Below, in pieces: positions 34,700-45,351 of a DNA stretch of 64,000 nucleotides; the first letter of the stretch is position 1; every line of letters starts with the position of its first letter. The position numbers were made by a program, and so were the translations under genes. The stretch comes from Notospermus geniculatus. Lineage: Eukaryota; Nemertea; Pilidiophora; Heteronemertea; Lineidae. Location of the stretch: assembly GCA_002633025.1 (NCBI GenBank), contig NMRB01000582.1, positions 114,230 to 178,229 of the forward strand, in the 5' to 3' direction. The notes beneath the pieces are model-generated. The model saw nothing but the letters and a program-made list of their open reading frames with translations. It had not been told where the DNA came from and ran no database searches.

Positions 34700-35070
34700 T
34701 GGCCGTTGATGCCAGGTGTGGGCTGGACAGCGATGCGTGGAATCTGCTCGCATAGTCTGCTGTCACTGGGGAGAAGATCAATGGCGATAAAGCCTAGTTT
34801 ATACTTCGACGCAAGACCATCGGCGTCCGATGCCCGAACAAATCTGGCGCCGACTTCGCGGAATTGATTCATAGTCCAGCGCACTTTAGCGACGGCGACC
34901 CGTTATGAAATGACTCAAGTAATAACAGCCTCGCGATCGAACGCCGACCAAATCGTACGACGGGGTCGGCGTTGAAAGCAAGAATGCGCGTCGGTCGCCG
35001 GCGATGGTTGTGCGTCGAAGTATAAACTAGGCTTAAGACCGCTTGCAATATCGCCTGGTGTGCTGCTGTT
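34700..35070. mobile_element. Palindromic MITE (GCGATATCGCCTGGTGTGCT family) split by a nested MITE
   Basis: Left part: GTTGATGCCAGGTGTGGGCT and GGACAGCGATGCGTGGAATC. Right part: GCTTGCAATATCGCCTGGTG then TGCTGCTG. The halves are separated by the element at 34791-35033. The right tip is cut by the next element at 35071. Confidence 0.8.
34791..35033. mobile_element. MITE with TAA target duplication, AGCCTAGTTTATACTTCGAC ends (PIF/Harbinger-like), copy 1
   Basis: Ends AGCCTAGTTTATACTTCGAC and GTCGAAGTATAAACTAGGCT are perfect 20-bp inverses. TAA flanks both sides (34788-34790 and 35034-35036). The 3-bp TWA duplication is characteristic of PIF/Harbinger elements (established knowledge); no transposase is present. 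The copy at 43626-43863 lies in the opposite orientation. Confidence 0.85.
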
Positions 35071-35459
35071 TTAAAGCGAATGGCTCGCGGGGTTTGTTGT
35101 GGCGCCATGACAGTTGGTCATCGATATCAAGCAGCATTTTGAGAAAAAGGCAAAAGAAGGATTTTAGTTTAATGGGAAATGCATTAGTGAGCCAAACTTC
35201 GGAGGCGTATTCTGCAAAATCTGCCGCTTCAAAATCAATGGGAATAGTACAAAATGTACATCTTGACCTACTGAATTTGAAAACGTCCTTAACCCATTTT
35301 AACAAATTTTTAATGGAACCTCGTCCCCAGTGTTTACATTCGTATATTTGCACAGGTGTTGCATATGACTGGAGCACGGCTTTGTCTGGAGGCTAGATTC
35401 ACTCTCTATGGAAGGTACCACCAAAAATGTAAACAAACCCCGCGAGCCATTCGCTTTAA
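35071..35459. mobile_element. MITE-like element, ~390 bp, TIR TTAAAGCGAATGGCTCGCGG
   Basis: Left TTAAAGCGAATGGCTCGCGG then GGTTTGTT; right AACAAACCCCGCGAGCCATT then CGCTTTAA: inverted ends of at least 26 bp. It overlaps open frames of 117 codons (+) and 114 codons (-) that resemble no family I know and are probably incidental. Confidence 0.8.
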
Positions 35460-37271
35460 GAAGAATGCATAGCACCAGAGTTTCCCTTCAGCTACCCCGA
35501 CACCCCCAATCTGCTAATGCCTCTAGGCCAGAGGGTTAACTCATATCAATTCTACAGGGCGCTTGTGGATTTCCGGCTCTCAGACTCTGCTAGACAGGAG
35601 ATAACTCATAATGGACAAGATGCCATCACTCACCAGTTGAATGCATCTGTTGACAATGAGATCAGTAGCAGTGGTCATCAGAAAAACTTCGCCGCGAAGA
35701 CTAATCTGACAGCTATGACCTTAGAAATATCATGCACGTATTTTTTTCCAGTTGGTCATACCGTATGTTTATCTGTGGTAATGGCCAACCTGATGCCCTG
35801 GGTGATGAGGGGTTTCATTATTTTTGTACAGTGTGTTGCGGAAAAAATGCCCCTGGAAAATGGCGATAGGGTTTTCGGAATCCCATCATTCTACCTTGGG
35901 TTGCCACTCCCAGGAATGTAGAAATACGCAGCAATGAGGCACAGCCATTTCTGTCCCTCACTTCCAGTTGTTATGTCCTGACCGCATATATTGACCCAGT
36001 GACTGGCAGCAACTCAGGTAGCATCCGGGCATTGAGACACGATGAAACTTTCGTTCAGTCACTGATCAGTCACAAGCCTGTGTACATCCCTGCAACTGAA
36101 TGAAACTGGTTACAACTAGTCACTAGAAATTGAACGTGTGCAGCTCGCGGCGACTGGTGATTTCTCACTTCCACCGAGTCGCAAGGGTGCATACATCGAA
36201 CATTTCTTGTGACTGATCAGTTGCCTCCAGTTTCAGCGAGTTCCTCCCAGTCACCATGTAGCTCAGTGGCGACTAGATGTGTCCTGGTTGTGTCCAGTCG
36301 CGAGTGTGATGTATGCTAGGCTTTAATGCTGATGTCAGGTCCCACCTACGATTGCCTGCACCATGATGGAACAGACAGCATCAAGTAATCATGGTCAGGT
36401 CGCAAAAGTGAAAATGTGCACGCTCATCATGGAACAGGTGGCATCTGCACGCAAGGAATCGTAACTCCAGTCAGGGCTGCGAATGGATTCACGCTTCGTC
36501 GTGGAGTAGAAGTTGAACATGTTCAACTCTGACTGTAGTTGCATCTCATGTGCGATGATCGGCATCAGTCTCCAATCCAAAAGGTCACGAATGGCAAAAC
36601 GACACACCATATCGGTGACTGATTTGTTCCATGCAGTCGTGCCTCAGACGCAAAGTGATCTAAAAAGTCAGTCACCACCTGTTCTGTGCCATCGCAAGTT
36701 CGACTTGACTTCAGCATTAGGCAATCATTCAAGATGTACTCTGTCATGTTCAAGTGCGATTTCACCTGGAACGCCCTTCAACGTTCGCAAGTCAACGTGT
36801 GATTTTTCACGCTGAGTGGGTTCGAATAAAAAATCTCTGATGTGCTTTCCTCCTGCGAAACTCGAACAAACAAATGAGCCATCCTTGAAAAGCGTCAAAT
36901 GAATTTACCAAACGGCAAATGAGCAGAAATCGGATGGTGCTTGCATGAAGTGATGTGCACGGAGTTCCGCGACTAGGCTCATTAACTCACGATCGTCAAC
37001 TGAAATCAAATTCGTTTTTAAGAAAGGGTAATCATTGGTAGAGGCAGAACCAGGCTCTGAAAATACAAACAGGTTCAGGATGCGAACAAATGATGGCACA
37101 ATTTTTATCGGATCGTTTGCTCAGAGATTTTCAAGTTTGATGCTTTTGTGCAAAGATTGGTAGTTATCGTGAATGGTGCTAATGTGGAATTTACAGTCGA
37201 GTGCCCACTTGGTTGTTTATCCTTGAACCAGTGCTTGGAGGACTGAGACTGTTGAAGTCATTGAATGTCAC

Positions 37272-37894
37272 CTAAGCCAGCAGCACACCAGGCGATATTG
37301 CAACTGATCTGACAGGATTTTGAGCAAATTTTGCTGTTGACACCAGGTGTGCACTGGACAGCGATGCGTGGAATCTTCTCGCCAGCAGGAAACGCTCGTC
37401 AATCCCCCCCGTACTTAGGTCTTTACACTGGCTTCCTGTGAAACAACGAATCAAGTACAAAGTTCTTCTCCTACTTACAAGTGTCTTCACCAACTTGCGC
37501 CCCCATATCTCTCAGAACTACTCACTATCCATACCACTTCACGAACTCTGCGCTCGTCATCGGCTCCCCGCCTGTCGATTCCCAAGGCCAATGCCATGTC
37601 AGTCGGTGGCAGAGCCTTCTCAGTTGGAGCTCCTCAGTTGTGGAATCAACTCCCCGCATCTGTGAGGAACTGTACCTCTCTCAATTCCTTCAAGGGTCAG
37701 TTGAAACATTTTCTTTTCTGTGAGGCCTTTCAAGCGCTTTGAGCGGCCAGTATTGGCTGGATACTGCGCTATACAAGACGCATGTTATTATTATTATTAT
37801 GAGCACAGTATCAAAGCCGATATCACCAGTGGCTGGCGAGAAGATCGGTAGCGATTAGATCACTTGCGATATCACCTGGTGTGCTGCTGGCTTT
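37272..37894. mobile_element. Palindromic MITE (GCGATATCGCCTGGTGTGCT family) split by a LINE fragment
   Basis: Left AAGCCAGCAGCACACCAGGC to GCGATGCGTGGAATCTTCTC; right GTATCAAAGCCGATATCACC to GATATCACCTGGTGTGCTGC then TGGCTTT. The inserted piece is 37395-37800. Confidence 0.8.
37395..37800 (+). mobile_element. 5'-truncated, frameshifted LINE 3' end (CR1/L2/Rex-like reverse transcriptase C-terminus)
   Basis: Translated in pieces it shows the typical LINE C-terminal landmarks LHWLPVKQRI, then APPYLSELL, LRSSS, GGRAFSVGAPQLWNQLP and FKGQLKHFLF. These need at least one frame change, near 37470-37490. A stop (37739-37741) and a (TTA)n tail at 37786-37800 follow. It is a dead retrotransposon end with no intact domain, inserted into a MITE. 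Confidence 0.8.
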
Positions 37895-38045
37895 AGCTTG
37901 TTTTCACCACAGTTCAAGTGATTACTGCCTGATTTGAACATGATGGCAGTGCAAAACCACTCCGTCAAAAGCTGGCATCTGCAAGATCGGAAATCGTGCC
38001 TGAGTGTGCCACATCCTGGGCATAAAACTCACAGAGATGAGGTAG

Positions 38046-38315
38046 CAGGCACGGATCCAGCGTTGACAGAAAGGGGGGGCGTAGCTTAATGGAGGTGGCG
38101 GACAACGAACGCAGGAAGCCCAAACGGGGGGTCTGGGGGTCCTCCCCCAGAAAAATTTGACAATTTAAGTGCTTTTAGATGCATTTTCCTGGCATCTGAG
38201 AGCAAAATACTCGAATTTTTTATGTGATTGAATTTTTCTTGCTAAAAAAAATCATTGCTCTGCCGAAAATAGGGGGGGCGTACGTCCCTTCCGCCCCCCT
38301 CTGGATCCGTGCCTG
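38046..38315. mobile_element. MITE, ~270 bp, TIR CAGGCACGGATCCAG, copy 1
   Basis: CAGGCACGGATCCAG and CTGGATCCGTGCCTG are perfect inverses. The interior has GGGGGTCCTCCCCCAGAAAA and GGGGGGCGTACGTCCCTTCC. The full copy at 44053-44348 shares ends and interior. CAGG...CCTG ends suggest a hAT-like relation, but a clear 8-bp target duplication is not visible. Confidence 0.8.
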
Positions 38316-39096
38316 CTGGTAGCACACACAGGTTTCAGCTGAGAGACATGGCTGACTGCGATGATCTCATTGAGATTTCTGTTGTGTGCTATCAGTGGGA
38401 AATCACTGCCACATGAGCGTTTTACGCTGCGTTATGACGCTTCGCCCGTTGTTTGGAAGCAGAGTGGCGGAAAATAACACAATATTAAAAAGCATCACGC
38501 AGCGTAGTACGCTGATGTGGAAACAGGCCTTTACAAAGAATCTCTCTATATCGCCAAATCAACAATGGGTTTGACCAAAAATTGAACTCACAACTTCAGG
38601 AGTGACTGATGTAAATCAGTGACACACAGGGACCTCAAACAATCCATCGTTTTAATTGACAGTTGGACTGCTTTTGTCAACTTTAACATCAATCATCTTC
38701 TGAATTATAAGACTTAATGATTAACAACCTTGAAGTTTTAAATTTCTTAATACTCATTTTAATTTCAGTTATCAGTCATCATTGTAGATCCACATTTAAC
38801 CTCTCTTACACCTTCAGGACTGGTAATTGGTGTCCTTAATTTAGAAGTGTCCTGATTACAGAGGTCAAAATGTATAGAAATGATGATGAGTCTAGGACTG
38901 AGCTTTAGTGTCCTTAATTTAGAGGTGTCCTCCTGGCAGAGGTGTCCACTAAGTGGGGTTCCACATCTATCAAACTAGCTCAAACTGGTGTGTAGATTTA
39001 TCTGGGAATTCATGCACAGCACTTTAAATTTATTCGTAGTATTTCAGTTTATTGTTACAACATTTTTAACGCAATTGCTTTTCTCGTATTTTCCAG

Positions 39097-39296
39097 AGGG
39101 TACGCCGACTTCCAACACGCCCATTATGTCATCATCATTACAAGAACTTTCATTTAATCTTCCTACGGAAAAGCTGACGGAATCCCTCCAACAAGCTGTG
39201 CAGCTTCCACCTACATTCAATCGCCAGCGCCGTCGAGCATCTATGCACGATGCCATAGATCATACGAAAATTAACACTAGGCTTTACGACAGGGTA
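39097..39296 (+). CDS. Synaptotagmin, linker exon (residues 151-217)
   Basis: Acceptor TTTTCCAG and strong donor GTA/GTAAGT. The first two bases complete codon 151 (Glu) begun in the preceding exon; the exon ends on a codon boundary, matching the phase-0 start of the C2A exon. It encodes a Ser/Thr-rich, partly basic cytosolic linker (QRRRASMHDAID around residues 195-206), with RRAS a plausible basophilic-kinase site. An alternative donor three bases earlier (AGG/GTAGTA) would delete only Val217. The linker is poorly conserved in the family, so support is from splice sites and phase more than from homology. Confidence 0.8.
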
Positions 39297-41190
39297 GTAA
39301 GTATGCTTTTGATATTTTAAGCTAGGTAGGCCTACGGCGTGGAAGCTGCAAACCGCAAACATTTGGAGGTACAGTATTTTTGCATTGTCCCCACCCAACC
39401 GTAAAATGATGACCCTAGAGCCTAGTTCATACTTCGATGCAACCCATCGGCATCTGACATGCGATCAAAATGGTCCAGATACGATCGAGGGGATATTTTG
39501 AGGTGGCCACAAGTTGTTGGGGCAATAACACGGTAGCCTTTTTTTCAGCAGTTTTGAAGGGTTGTGGAAGGTGACATCACGGTAGCAACTCAGTGATTCC
39601 CGGTTTTGAGAACTGCCATGGAAATTTCGAACATTTTGAAAATCCTGCTGTTCAAAAATGAGGTGGCGGTCAATGGCGAACACCCTCACGGTGTCTAGGT
39701 GGTGTCATTGAGGTTCAGCACGGTTTTGAACCATGCTGAACTGCCGTCAGAACCGCCCTCGTGTGAGGCCTGCTTAAGTGAACTGGATCGAACCAAACTC
39801 CATGTAAAAAGGGCTACGCGTATTTAACAACTTCATCAACAATTCAACTTCATCACAATATTGTTCCAATGATATAGTTGTAACATTCGTGTCAAAAAAC
39901 TTGCAAAATTCTTTATCAAACAAAACTCTTCATTGTAAGTGGGGAGTTTGAATAAGAATGGGAATGCATGTGGCCCCTGGATCAATTGAAGAAGATAAGT
40001 TGATTTTTATGAATCAATATTAATGACCATACTCTATGAAGAATGTTAAATAAATGACCACCACAAAAAATTAATAGCCACGCCGTATAATTTTGAGATT
40101 CGGGATTGCTGTCCAATTCGTATCAGTGATAAATTGGATTCCGCTCGAGTCGAAAAAGTTGCGTACATAAAAATCTCAACTCGAACTGATGGTATGTTTC
40201 CCGGACTATATTGCCCTGCCTATAAATGAAATACGAACAGAATGAGAATCCATGTAAAAAAGTTAATTCCATCATGTTTTTGCCGAGCAAATATTTCCTT
40301 GCGAAGACCAGTAATTACCGAATGAAATTCCTCGTCTGCTCGCAGGGGCCGAATCTGATAAGATGCTAAAAATTACTCCGACGCGTTGTCAGTTAATGTA
40401 AAAATTAAATGCACCGTGGCAGTCATTAAATGTTCCAGTGTCATCAGCGTGAATTGCCGAAGTGTTGTATTGTGGTGGGCGGGTAACGTCATGGTGACCG
40501 AACACCTCAAGACTTTAGGGGGTGAGAAGTTCAACTTTTCTTAATGGTGATCCATTTTCACAATGTAGAAATGGCATTCTACCCTCGAACGGCAGGAAAT
40601 TATGAGACAGGTATAATTCCGCCATTATTTTTAGCGTATCATCCTAAATATAGCAACATAGAAGAAATTAGCAGACGATATTATCATCTGATTTTGAAAA
40701 AGGGCAATGACCTCTGTGCCTGTTTTAACTTGAGGTTACGGCCAATGGGGGGCTGACTTGTTCATCTATTCTAACTCGAAAAAGAAGAAGCCTTTGGAAG
40801 CTGGATGATTTCGTTAATTTATTAGTTTCATATATTTGTCAAGAAACACACAAACGTCATACTGATATTTCACTCAAGTCCAGTCTCGGCTTTGAACTCC
40901 CCATCATCCTGACCATCATAACCAATCCTATATTCTGAGAATCGCATTCTCCTTTGGACATAGCGTGACCTTTCGCCACCAAGCTTTCAGATCACTTTGA
41001 ATCCAGATCCTCTTTTACCTACATAAGTGTGTCTTTCTTTGAACTTCTGGTCAAAGACTGCTCCAATACATAGCTTTCTTACTTGTGAAACATGGCCACT
41101 TGAGTCACCACATAAATGAATTTTGATCCAATTTTCAACACCTTTACCGATAAATTGTAGCCTACTGTGGTTTGATCAAAATGCTCTGTC

Positions 41191-41208
41191 TNCCCCCCCC
41201 CCCCCCCC
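41191..41208. repeat. Poly-C run with an ambiguous base
   Basis: An N at 41192 followed by sixteen C; length and sequence here are uncertain. Confidence 0.9.
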
Positions 41209-41368
41209 GAGTCCAGCAGACGGCATCTTCTGTTGAAGTTTTCCTGCATCCTGTGATACTGATTGAAAAATATTTGAAGAAATGTTGTGCTTATCAACCA
41301 TCTGAAGAATTTTTCTTCAAATTTTTTTTCCATTTTTATTCCCAAGGCTTTTAGAAAACTTCAACAGT
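41209..41368. mobile_element. MITE of the TCTTCTGTTGAAGTTTTC family, copy 2
   Basis: Left GTCCAGCAGACGGCATCTTC then TGTTGAAGTTTTC; right TAGAAAACTTCAACAG. Reverse orientation relative to 16466 and 56513. Confidence 0.75.
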
Positions 41369-41540
41369 GCTGGCCAGAACAATTGACTAGTCAGAGCCCA
41401 ATGAGATAATCCAAGCAGGATTGTGACTCGTAACGACCATGGTCATGAAATCATGTGACAAAATGAATGACTCCGATTTGGTACAACTCCAGGGTTGCAT
41501 CGTGATCCTTTCAACAGTCACGATGCGACTCAATCATCCT

Positions 41541-41742
41541 GTGACGCAATATCGCAAGCCACTGAGCAAAATTGGCTGTTGACGCCAGGTGTGTGCTGGA
41601 CAGTGATGCGTGGAATCTTCTCGCCAGCGATGCACGCACATTATCAAAAAGTACCAAAACCGATATCACCTAGTCTGCGGTGGCTGGCGAGAAGATCGGT
41701 GGCGATTAGATCACTTCCGATATCGCCTGGTGTGCAACCTAA
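41541..41742. mobile_element. Palindromic MITE (GCGATATCGCCTGGTGTGCT family), copy
   Basis: Contains GTTGACGCCAGGTGTGTGCT, GCGTGGAATCTTCTCGCCAG, GGCTGGCGAGAAGATCGGTG and GATATCGCCTGGTGTGC in family order. The terminal CAGCAGGCTTT tips are lost. Confidence 0.8.
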
Positions 41743-42230
41743 ACTCAACAACAAGTTCAGTAGCTCTCGACAGAGTTATGTTACTGCTTTTGTTACTACG
41801 AAAATGTCCACCTTCAGGACGCAATGAAAACAATCACATCGCGATGAGTCGTGTCGCGTCAAGTTGCTGAGTGTGGAATACTCCTAACAGAGACATCGCA
41901 ATACTGAGTGAATGTTCTGCATCATGCAATTTCACAATCAATCATCGGCTAAATAACCCTGCAAAAATCCGGCCCATTATTGGTGCAGGCACAAAGAAAG
42001 GACAACATTAGAGAAGATGTATGTGTTACAGGCGTGTTAATGGTCTCATAAAAGTAATCAAACTTGTAGCGGCCTACATGGATAATGTTTATGACTACAT
42101 TGAAATTACTCTTTAACGTTCCCGTTCTTTAACGTTCTTAGCTGTGTGCATAACTTACTAACTTAGCTAAGAACATTCTTTGTAGTTGCGTTGCTTAGTA
42201 AAAGTTTCTCAAATAAACCGGGGGCGGGCA

Positions 42231-42511
42231 GTATTTGTATTTGTATTAGATTTTTCCGTCAGGGCTGAATCCATAGCATGATTGGCCTTGGTAAGTACGG
42301 AAGAGGCCATCTCAAGCTACTCATGTTCCTCACTTGGATGGGGTCTATTACTTGGCCTTGCAAAGGTACAAGCTACAAGGCACCATGACTTACTGTCCCA
42401 TGCGACAGACTGAACAGTCAGGGATGATTAATCCCATATGGCCCGGGATTCGAACCCTGGACCTGCCACTCGCTGAGTGGACATGACAACCACTAGGCTA
42501 TCCAGGCTCTT
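42231..42511 (-). mobile_element. SINE (tRNA-Val-like family), minus strand, near full length
   Basis: Starts GTATTTGTATTTGTATTAGA (tail complement) and ends GACAACCACTAGGCTATCCA (head complement). The B-box complement reads GGATTCGAACC. Confidence 0.85.
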
Positions 42512-43160
42512 CAAGTATTTTGGATAAGGGGATACAGCTGTCAAATTTTCTGCTCGTCTTCAGTGACCATACGAAGTTATCATGATATGCATCGGACCTC
42601 GGAACTTGCCGCAGCGTTTGGGTGTCATCTTATGCCATGTTTATGGGTCGTGTCAATTGGGAGATTACTGCCAAAAGCAGCGTTATCACATGGAATTTAT
42701 CATTTGCGTGTTATTAGCCCTGGACAGTAAGCTGTGAAGAGGAAATGACATGATGTCATATTGTTGATGATGTGTTGCGGTGACTGGGAGGACGGAAAAT
42801 TACGTGACCGCGTATATGGGTTGTTGATTTGGGGAATCATTCGTCTTAGAGTTTCAGTCTGTTGGAAAGAATTGCTTTCATGGTGTTGTAAAGAAACTAA
42901 AGTCGCCCATACAAGTTCAATATTATTGCACAATATGGGAGATCGCGGTCCCTATGTGGATGGGTGACCGGCGCGCGACGGAGATTGCGGTCTCTATGTG
43001 GATGGGTGACTGGTAACCAATACACTAGAGTAGAAGTTAAGCCACGTTGAGCACGGTGGATGGGTGACTGGCGAATCCAAAGCTGAACATCCCCAACTCA
43101 AATCCTCGTATGGTTCTTCATTTCTTCACAATATTAACGCTCAATTTCATTCTTTTTTAG

Positions 43161-43592
43161 CAACCGGTTCGCCAACAGTCCATTGGAAGCATCCAGGAAG
43201 AACACATCGGCTCAATGAATTTCTCCTTGGATTATAACTATGAGACGGGTATAATGACAGTACGGATTATCCAGGCTCGTGACCTCGTCCCTAGGGATTT
43301 AAGTGGAACTGCTAATCCATACTGTCAGATTTCAATATTGCCCAGCAAAAGATCGATAATGCAGACGAAACATGTGAAAAAGACGTTGAATCCAGAATTC
43401 GAGGAGGAGTTCCTGTTTGAAGTTCTTCCTAGCACTTTAGCGGCACGGACGCTCGAAATTTTGATCTTTGATTATGATCAGTTTTCAAGGGATGAGGTTT
43501 TGGGACAGGTGCACCTTCCGTTGGATTCGATTGATCTGTCGGAACGAATCATTCTCTGGAAAGGAATATCGGTATTTGAAAAAAATAAAGAG
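43161..43592 (+). CDS. Synaptotagmin, C2A exon (residues 218-361)
   Basis: Acceptor TTCTTTTTTAG, donor GAG/GTAAGT; 144 whole codons, phase 0 at both ends. Residues 218-236 finish the linker and about 237-355 form the C2A beta sandwich (MNFSLDYNYETGIMTVRIIQ, then KTLNPEFEEEFLFEV, FDYDQFS, VLGQVHLPL). Compared with the Ca2+-binding loops of classical synaptotagmins, Asp263 (PRDLSGTANPY), Asp321 and Asp323 (FDYD) are kept, but Asn269 replaces the Asp of the usual SDPY, and Glu329 sits at the last loop-3 acidic position. C2A may bind Ca2+ weakly or not at all; that is inference. Confidence 0.95.
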
Positions 43593-43625
43593 GTAAGTTG
43601 GACTTGGTGCTACAGCACAGAGTTA

Positions 43626-43863
43626 AGCCTAGTTTACACTTCGACGCACGACCATCGCCGGCGACCGACGCGCGTTCTTGCGTTCGACGCCGACCCCGTC
43701 GTGCGATTTGGTCGGCGTCCGATCGCGAGGCTGTAATTACTTGAGTCATTTCATAACGGGTCGCCGAAGTACGCTGAACTATGAATCAATTCCGGGAAGT
43801 CGGCGTCCAGATTTGATCGCGCGTCGGACGCTGATGGTCTTGCGTCGAAGTATAAACTAGGCT
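43626..43863. mobile_element. Harbinger-like MITE with TTA target duplication, copy 2
   Basis: Ends AGCCTAGTTTACACTTCGAC and GTCGAAGTATAAACTAGGCT. TTA flanks both sides (43623-43625, 43864-43866). It starts only 34 bp after the C2A exon's donor. Confidence 0.85.
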
Positions 43864-43867
43864 TTAG

Positions 43868-44053
43868 AGGACCCCACAGTATTGCCACTTTTTCTCGACA
43901 GCTGGTGTCACCAACTCGTGTTGCTGCCGCTAGGTGGCTCTCTCTATGTCGGCAGTCAAATTACCCATTAAGAGAAGAGATTGATGACTTGTCCATGTGA
44001 ATCAAACCCGTACCCTCTCAGTCACGTGTCTGGTACTCTAACCACTACACCAC
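43868..44053 (-). mobile_element. tRNA-headed SINE, GGTGTAGTGGTTAGAGTACC family
   Basis: On the minus strand the head has A-box TGGTGTAGTGGTTAGAGTAC and B-box GGGTTTGATTC. The body (CTGCCGCTAGGTGGCTCTCT, ATTGCCACTTTTTCTCGACA on the plus strand) matches headless copies at 4628 and 5894. Confidence 0.65.
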
Positions 44054-44348
44054 AGGCGCGGATCCAGAGGGGGGGTTTTGGGGGTCGTGACCCCCCCTGC
44101 TCGCCACCACCAATTGTTTTTTTTCAATAGTTTGTGACAATAAGCAAAAAACGCAAGACTAAAGCTTCTCTTTTGATACTGAGATGCCAGGAAATCGCAT
44201 CTACGGCCTTCTTCTAGATTTCAAAATTTTCTGGGGGAGGACCCCCAGGCCCCCCATTGGCGCAGGTTACTTCGGCGCCCACCTACAACGACCGCCCTCG
44301 GCGGCCCTGCATGACCCCCCTCTGCCAAAAATCCTGGATCCGCGCCTG
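44053..44348. mobile_element. MITE, TIR CAGGCGCGGATCCAG, copy 2
   Basis: Perfect inverted ends CAGGCGCGGATCCAG / CTGGATCCGCGCCTG. The interior GATGCCAGGAAATCGCATCT and GGGGGAGGACCCCCAGGCCC is shared with fragments at 57728-57905 and, in part, 38046-38315. Confidence 0.85.
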
Positions 44349-44445
44349 CACCACTTCGTTCACTATTCCAAATAGTCTAAGATTTATTGCCCATTTGTAG
44401 CCTTCAGTTGTCTCCTTAGCTCCAGCCTCTTGGGGAGTTTCATTA

Positions 44446-44473
44446 TGACATTCATCATCATCATCATCATCAT
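44446..44473. repeat. (ATC)n microsatellite
   Basis: Nine consecutive TCA/ATC repeats. Confidence 0.9.
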
Positions 44474-44773
44474 CTTTGTTGCATGTGTCTCTTGTGATGG
44501 TTCTTCATGAAATAATCAATTTCTGGCAATTTCATTAAATGGGTCAGTTATCTATCAAGGACTAGTCATATTCCTTGTGGGTTTTAGTTGTTCAAGATTG
44601 ATGTGCCTACTCTATAGTGTGCAGATTTTGGAATGTACATCATCAGAAATCAACTTGCTTGAATTACGATTGAAGTCCTGTTGTGTTTTTGGTCAAAGAT
44701 TTATGCTGGGAATGTTCTAATCCTGTACAACAAAACATTACCTCGTGCACCCCAACGGTCCCAACCCACTAAG

Positions 44774-45351
44774 GCCCGTCTACGATCATACATTTGTTCA
44801 AAACATCCTCATACATTTGTATGATGATGTTCATGGACAGATATTTGATTGTGTAGGCTGTTTTCCCAACAAACTTGAACAGCAACCAAAATGTATGATG
44901 ATGTTCAATGTGTGATGATGTTCAGGACAAATGTATGATCGTGTGGACTGTTTTCCCAACAAACCTGAACATGTATGATGATGTTCAAATTTTTAGTTGC
45001 ATATTTCATCTTGCCAATGCAAAACATCCCAAAAAAATGTGTGATGATGTTCAGGGACAAATGTATGATCGTGTGGACGGTTTCCCCAACAAACTTGAAC
45101 ACCATCCAACATTATCCTTTCTCCATCATACTTCATCATACAATGTCCATGAATGTAGGACTGTAGATCGAAATCCCCAACAAACTTGAACATCATCATA
45201 CAAGTCTCTGATGCTGTTTTGATCAATGTTTGATGATGTTCAAAATTTTAGCTGCATTGTCACAAGACAGAAATCGACAAACAAGCTTGGACATCATCAT
45301 ACAAATGTATGATGATGTTTTGAACAAATGTATGATCGTGTAGACGAGCCT
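44774..45351. mobile_element. Foldback element with internal repeats, GTATGATGATGTTCA
   Basis: Ends GCCCGTCTACGATCATACAT then TTGTTCAAAACATC, and GATGTTTTGAACAAATGTAT then GATCGTGTAGACGAGCC, are inverted over 30 bp or more. The interior repeats ATGATCGTGTGGACTGTTTT, CCCAACAAACTTGAAC and ATGATGATGTTCA several times. Confidence 0.8.

Larger units (their letters stand above)
32264..39096. other. Synaptotagmin intron, microexon to the 200-nt linker exon
   Basis: Holds minisatellites (32636-32930, 33740-34040), a nested MITE cluster (34700-35459), a LINE fragment inside a MITE (37272-37894) and a CAGGCACGGATCCAG element (38046-38315). In 35460-37271 no gene or repeat was recognised with confidence: 36060-36330 has GTCACTG/CAGTCGCGA-rich sequence that looks repetitive, and the 134-codon frame at 35517-35921 has no family motif. 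Confidence 0.55.
39297..43160. other. Synaptotagmin intron before the C2A exon
   Basis: Contains a partial TAGTTCATACTTCGATGCAA MITE end (39417-39480), a MITE at 41209-41368 next to a poly-C run with an N, a palindromic MITE (41541-41742) and a SINE (42231-42511). About 39.8-41.2 kb shows no recognisable feature; nothing coding is recognised. Confidence 0.6.

Noticed and set aside
35043-35396. 117-codon (+) and overlapping 114-codon (-) open frames
   Set aside because: Both run across the ends of two MITE-type elements and resemble no known protein.
35517-35921. 134-codon open frame on the plus strand
   Set aside because: No family motif, no splice support for the synaptotagmin phase, and it lies in repeat-rich intron; length is within chance expectation for 64 kb.
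43600-43736. C-terminal extension of the C2A frame past 43592
   Set aside because: The frame continues into a MITE after a strong GTAAGT donor; the C2A domain is already complete and the C2B exon continues in phase 0.
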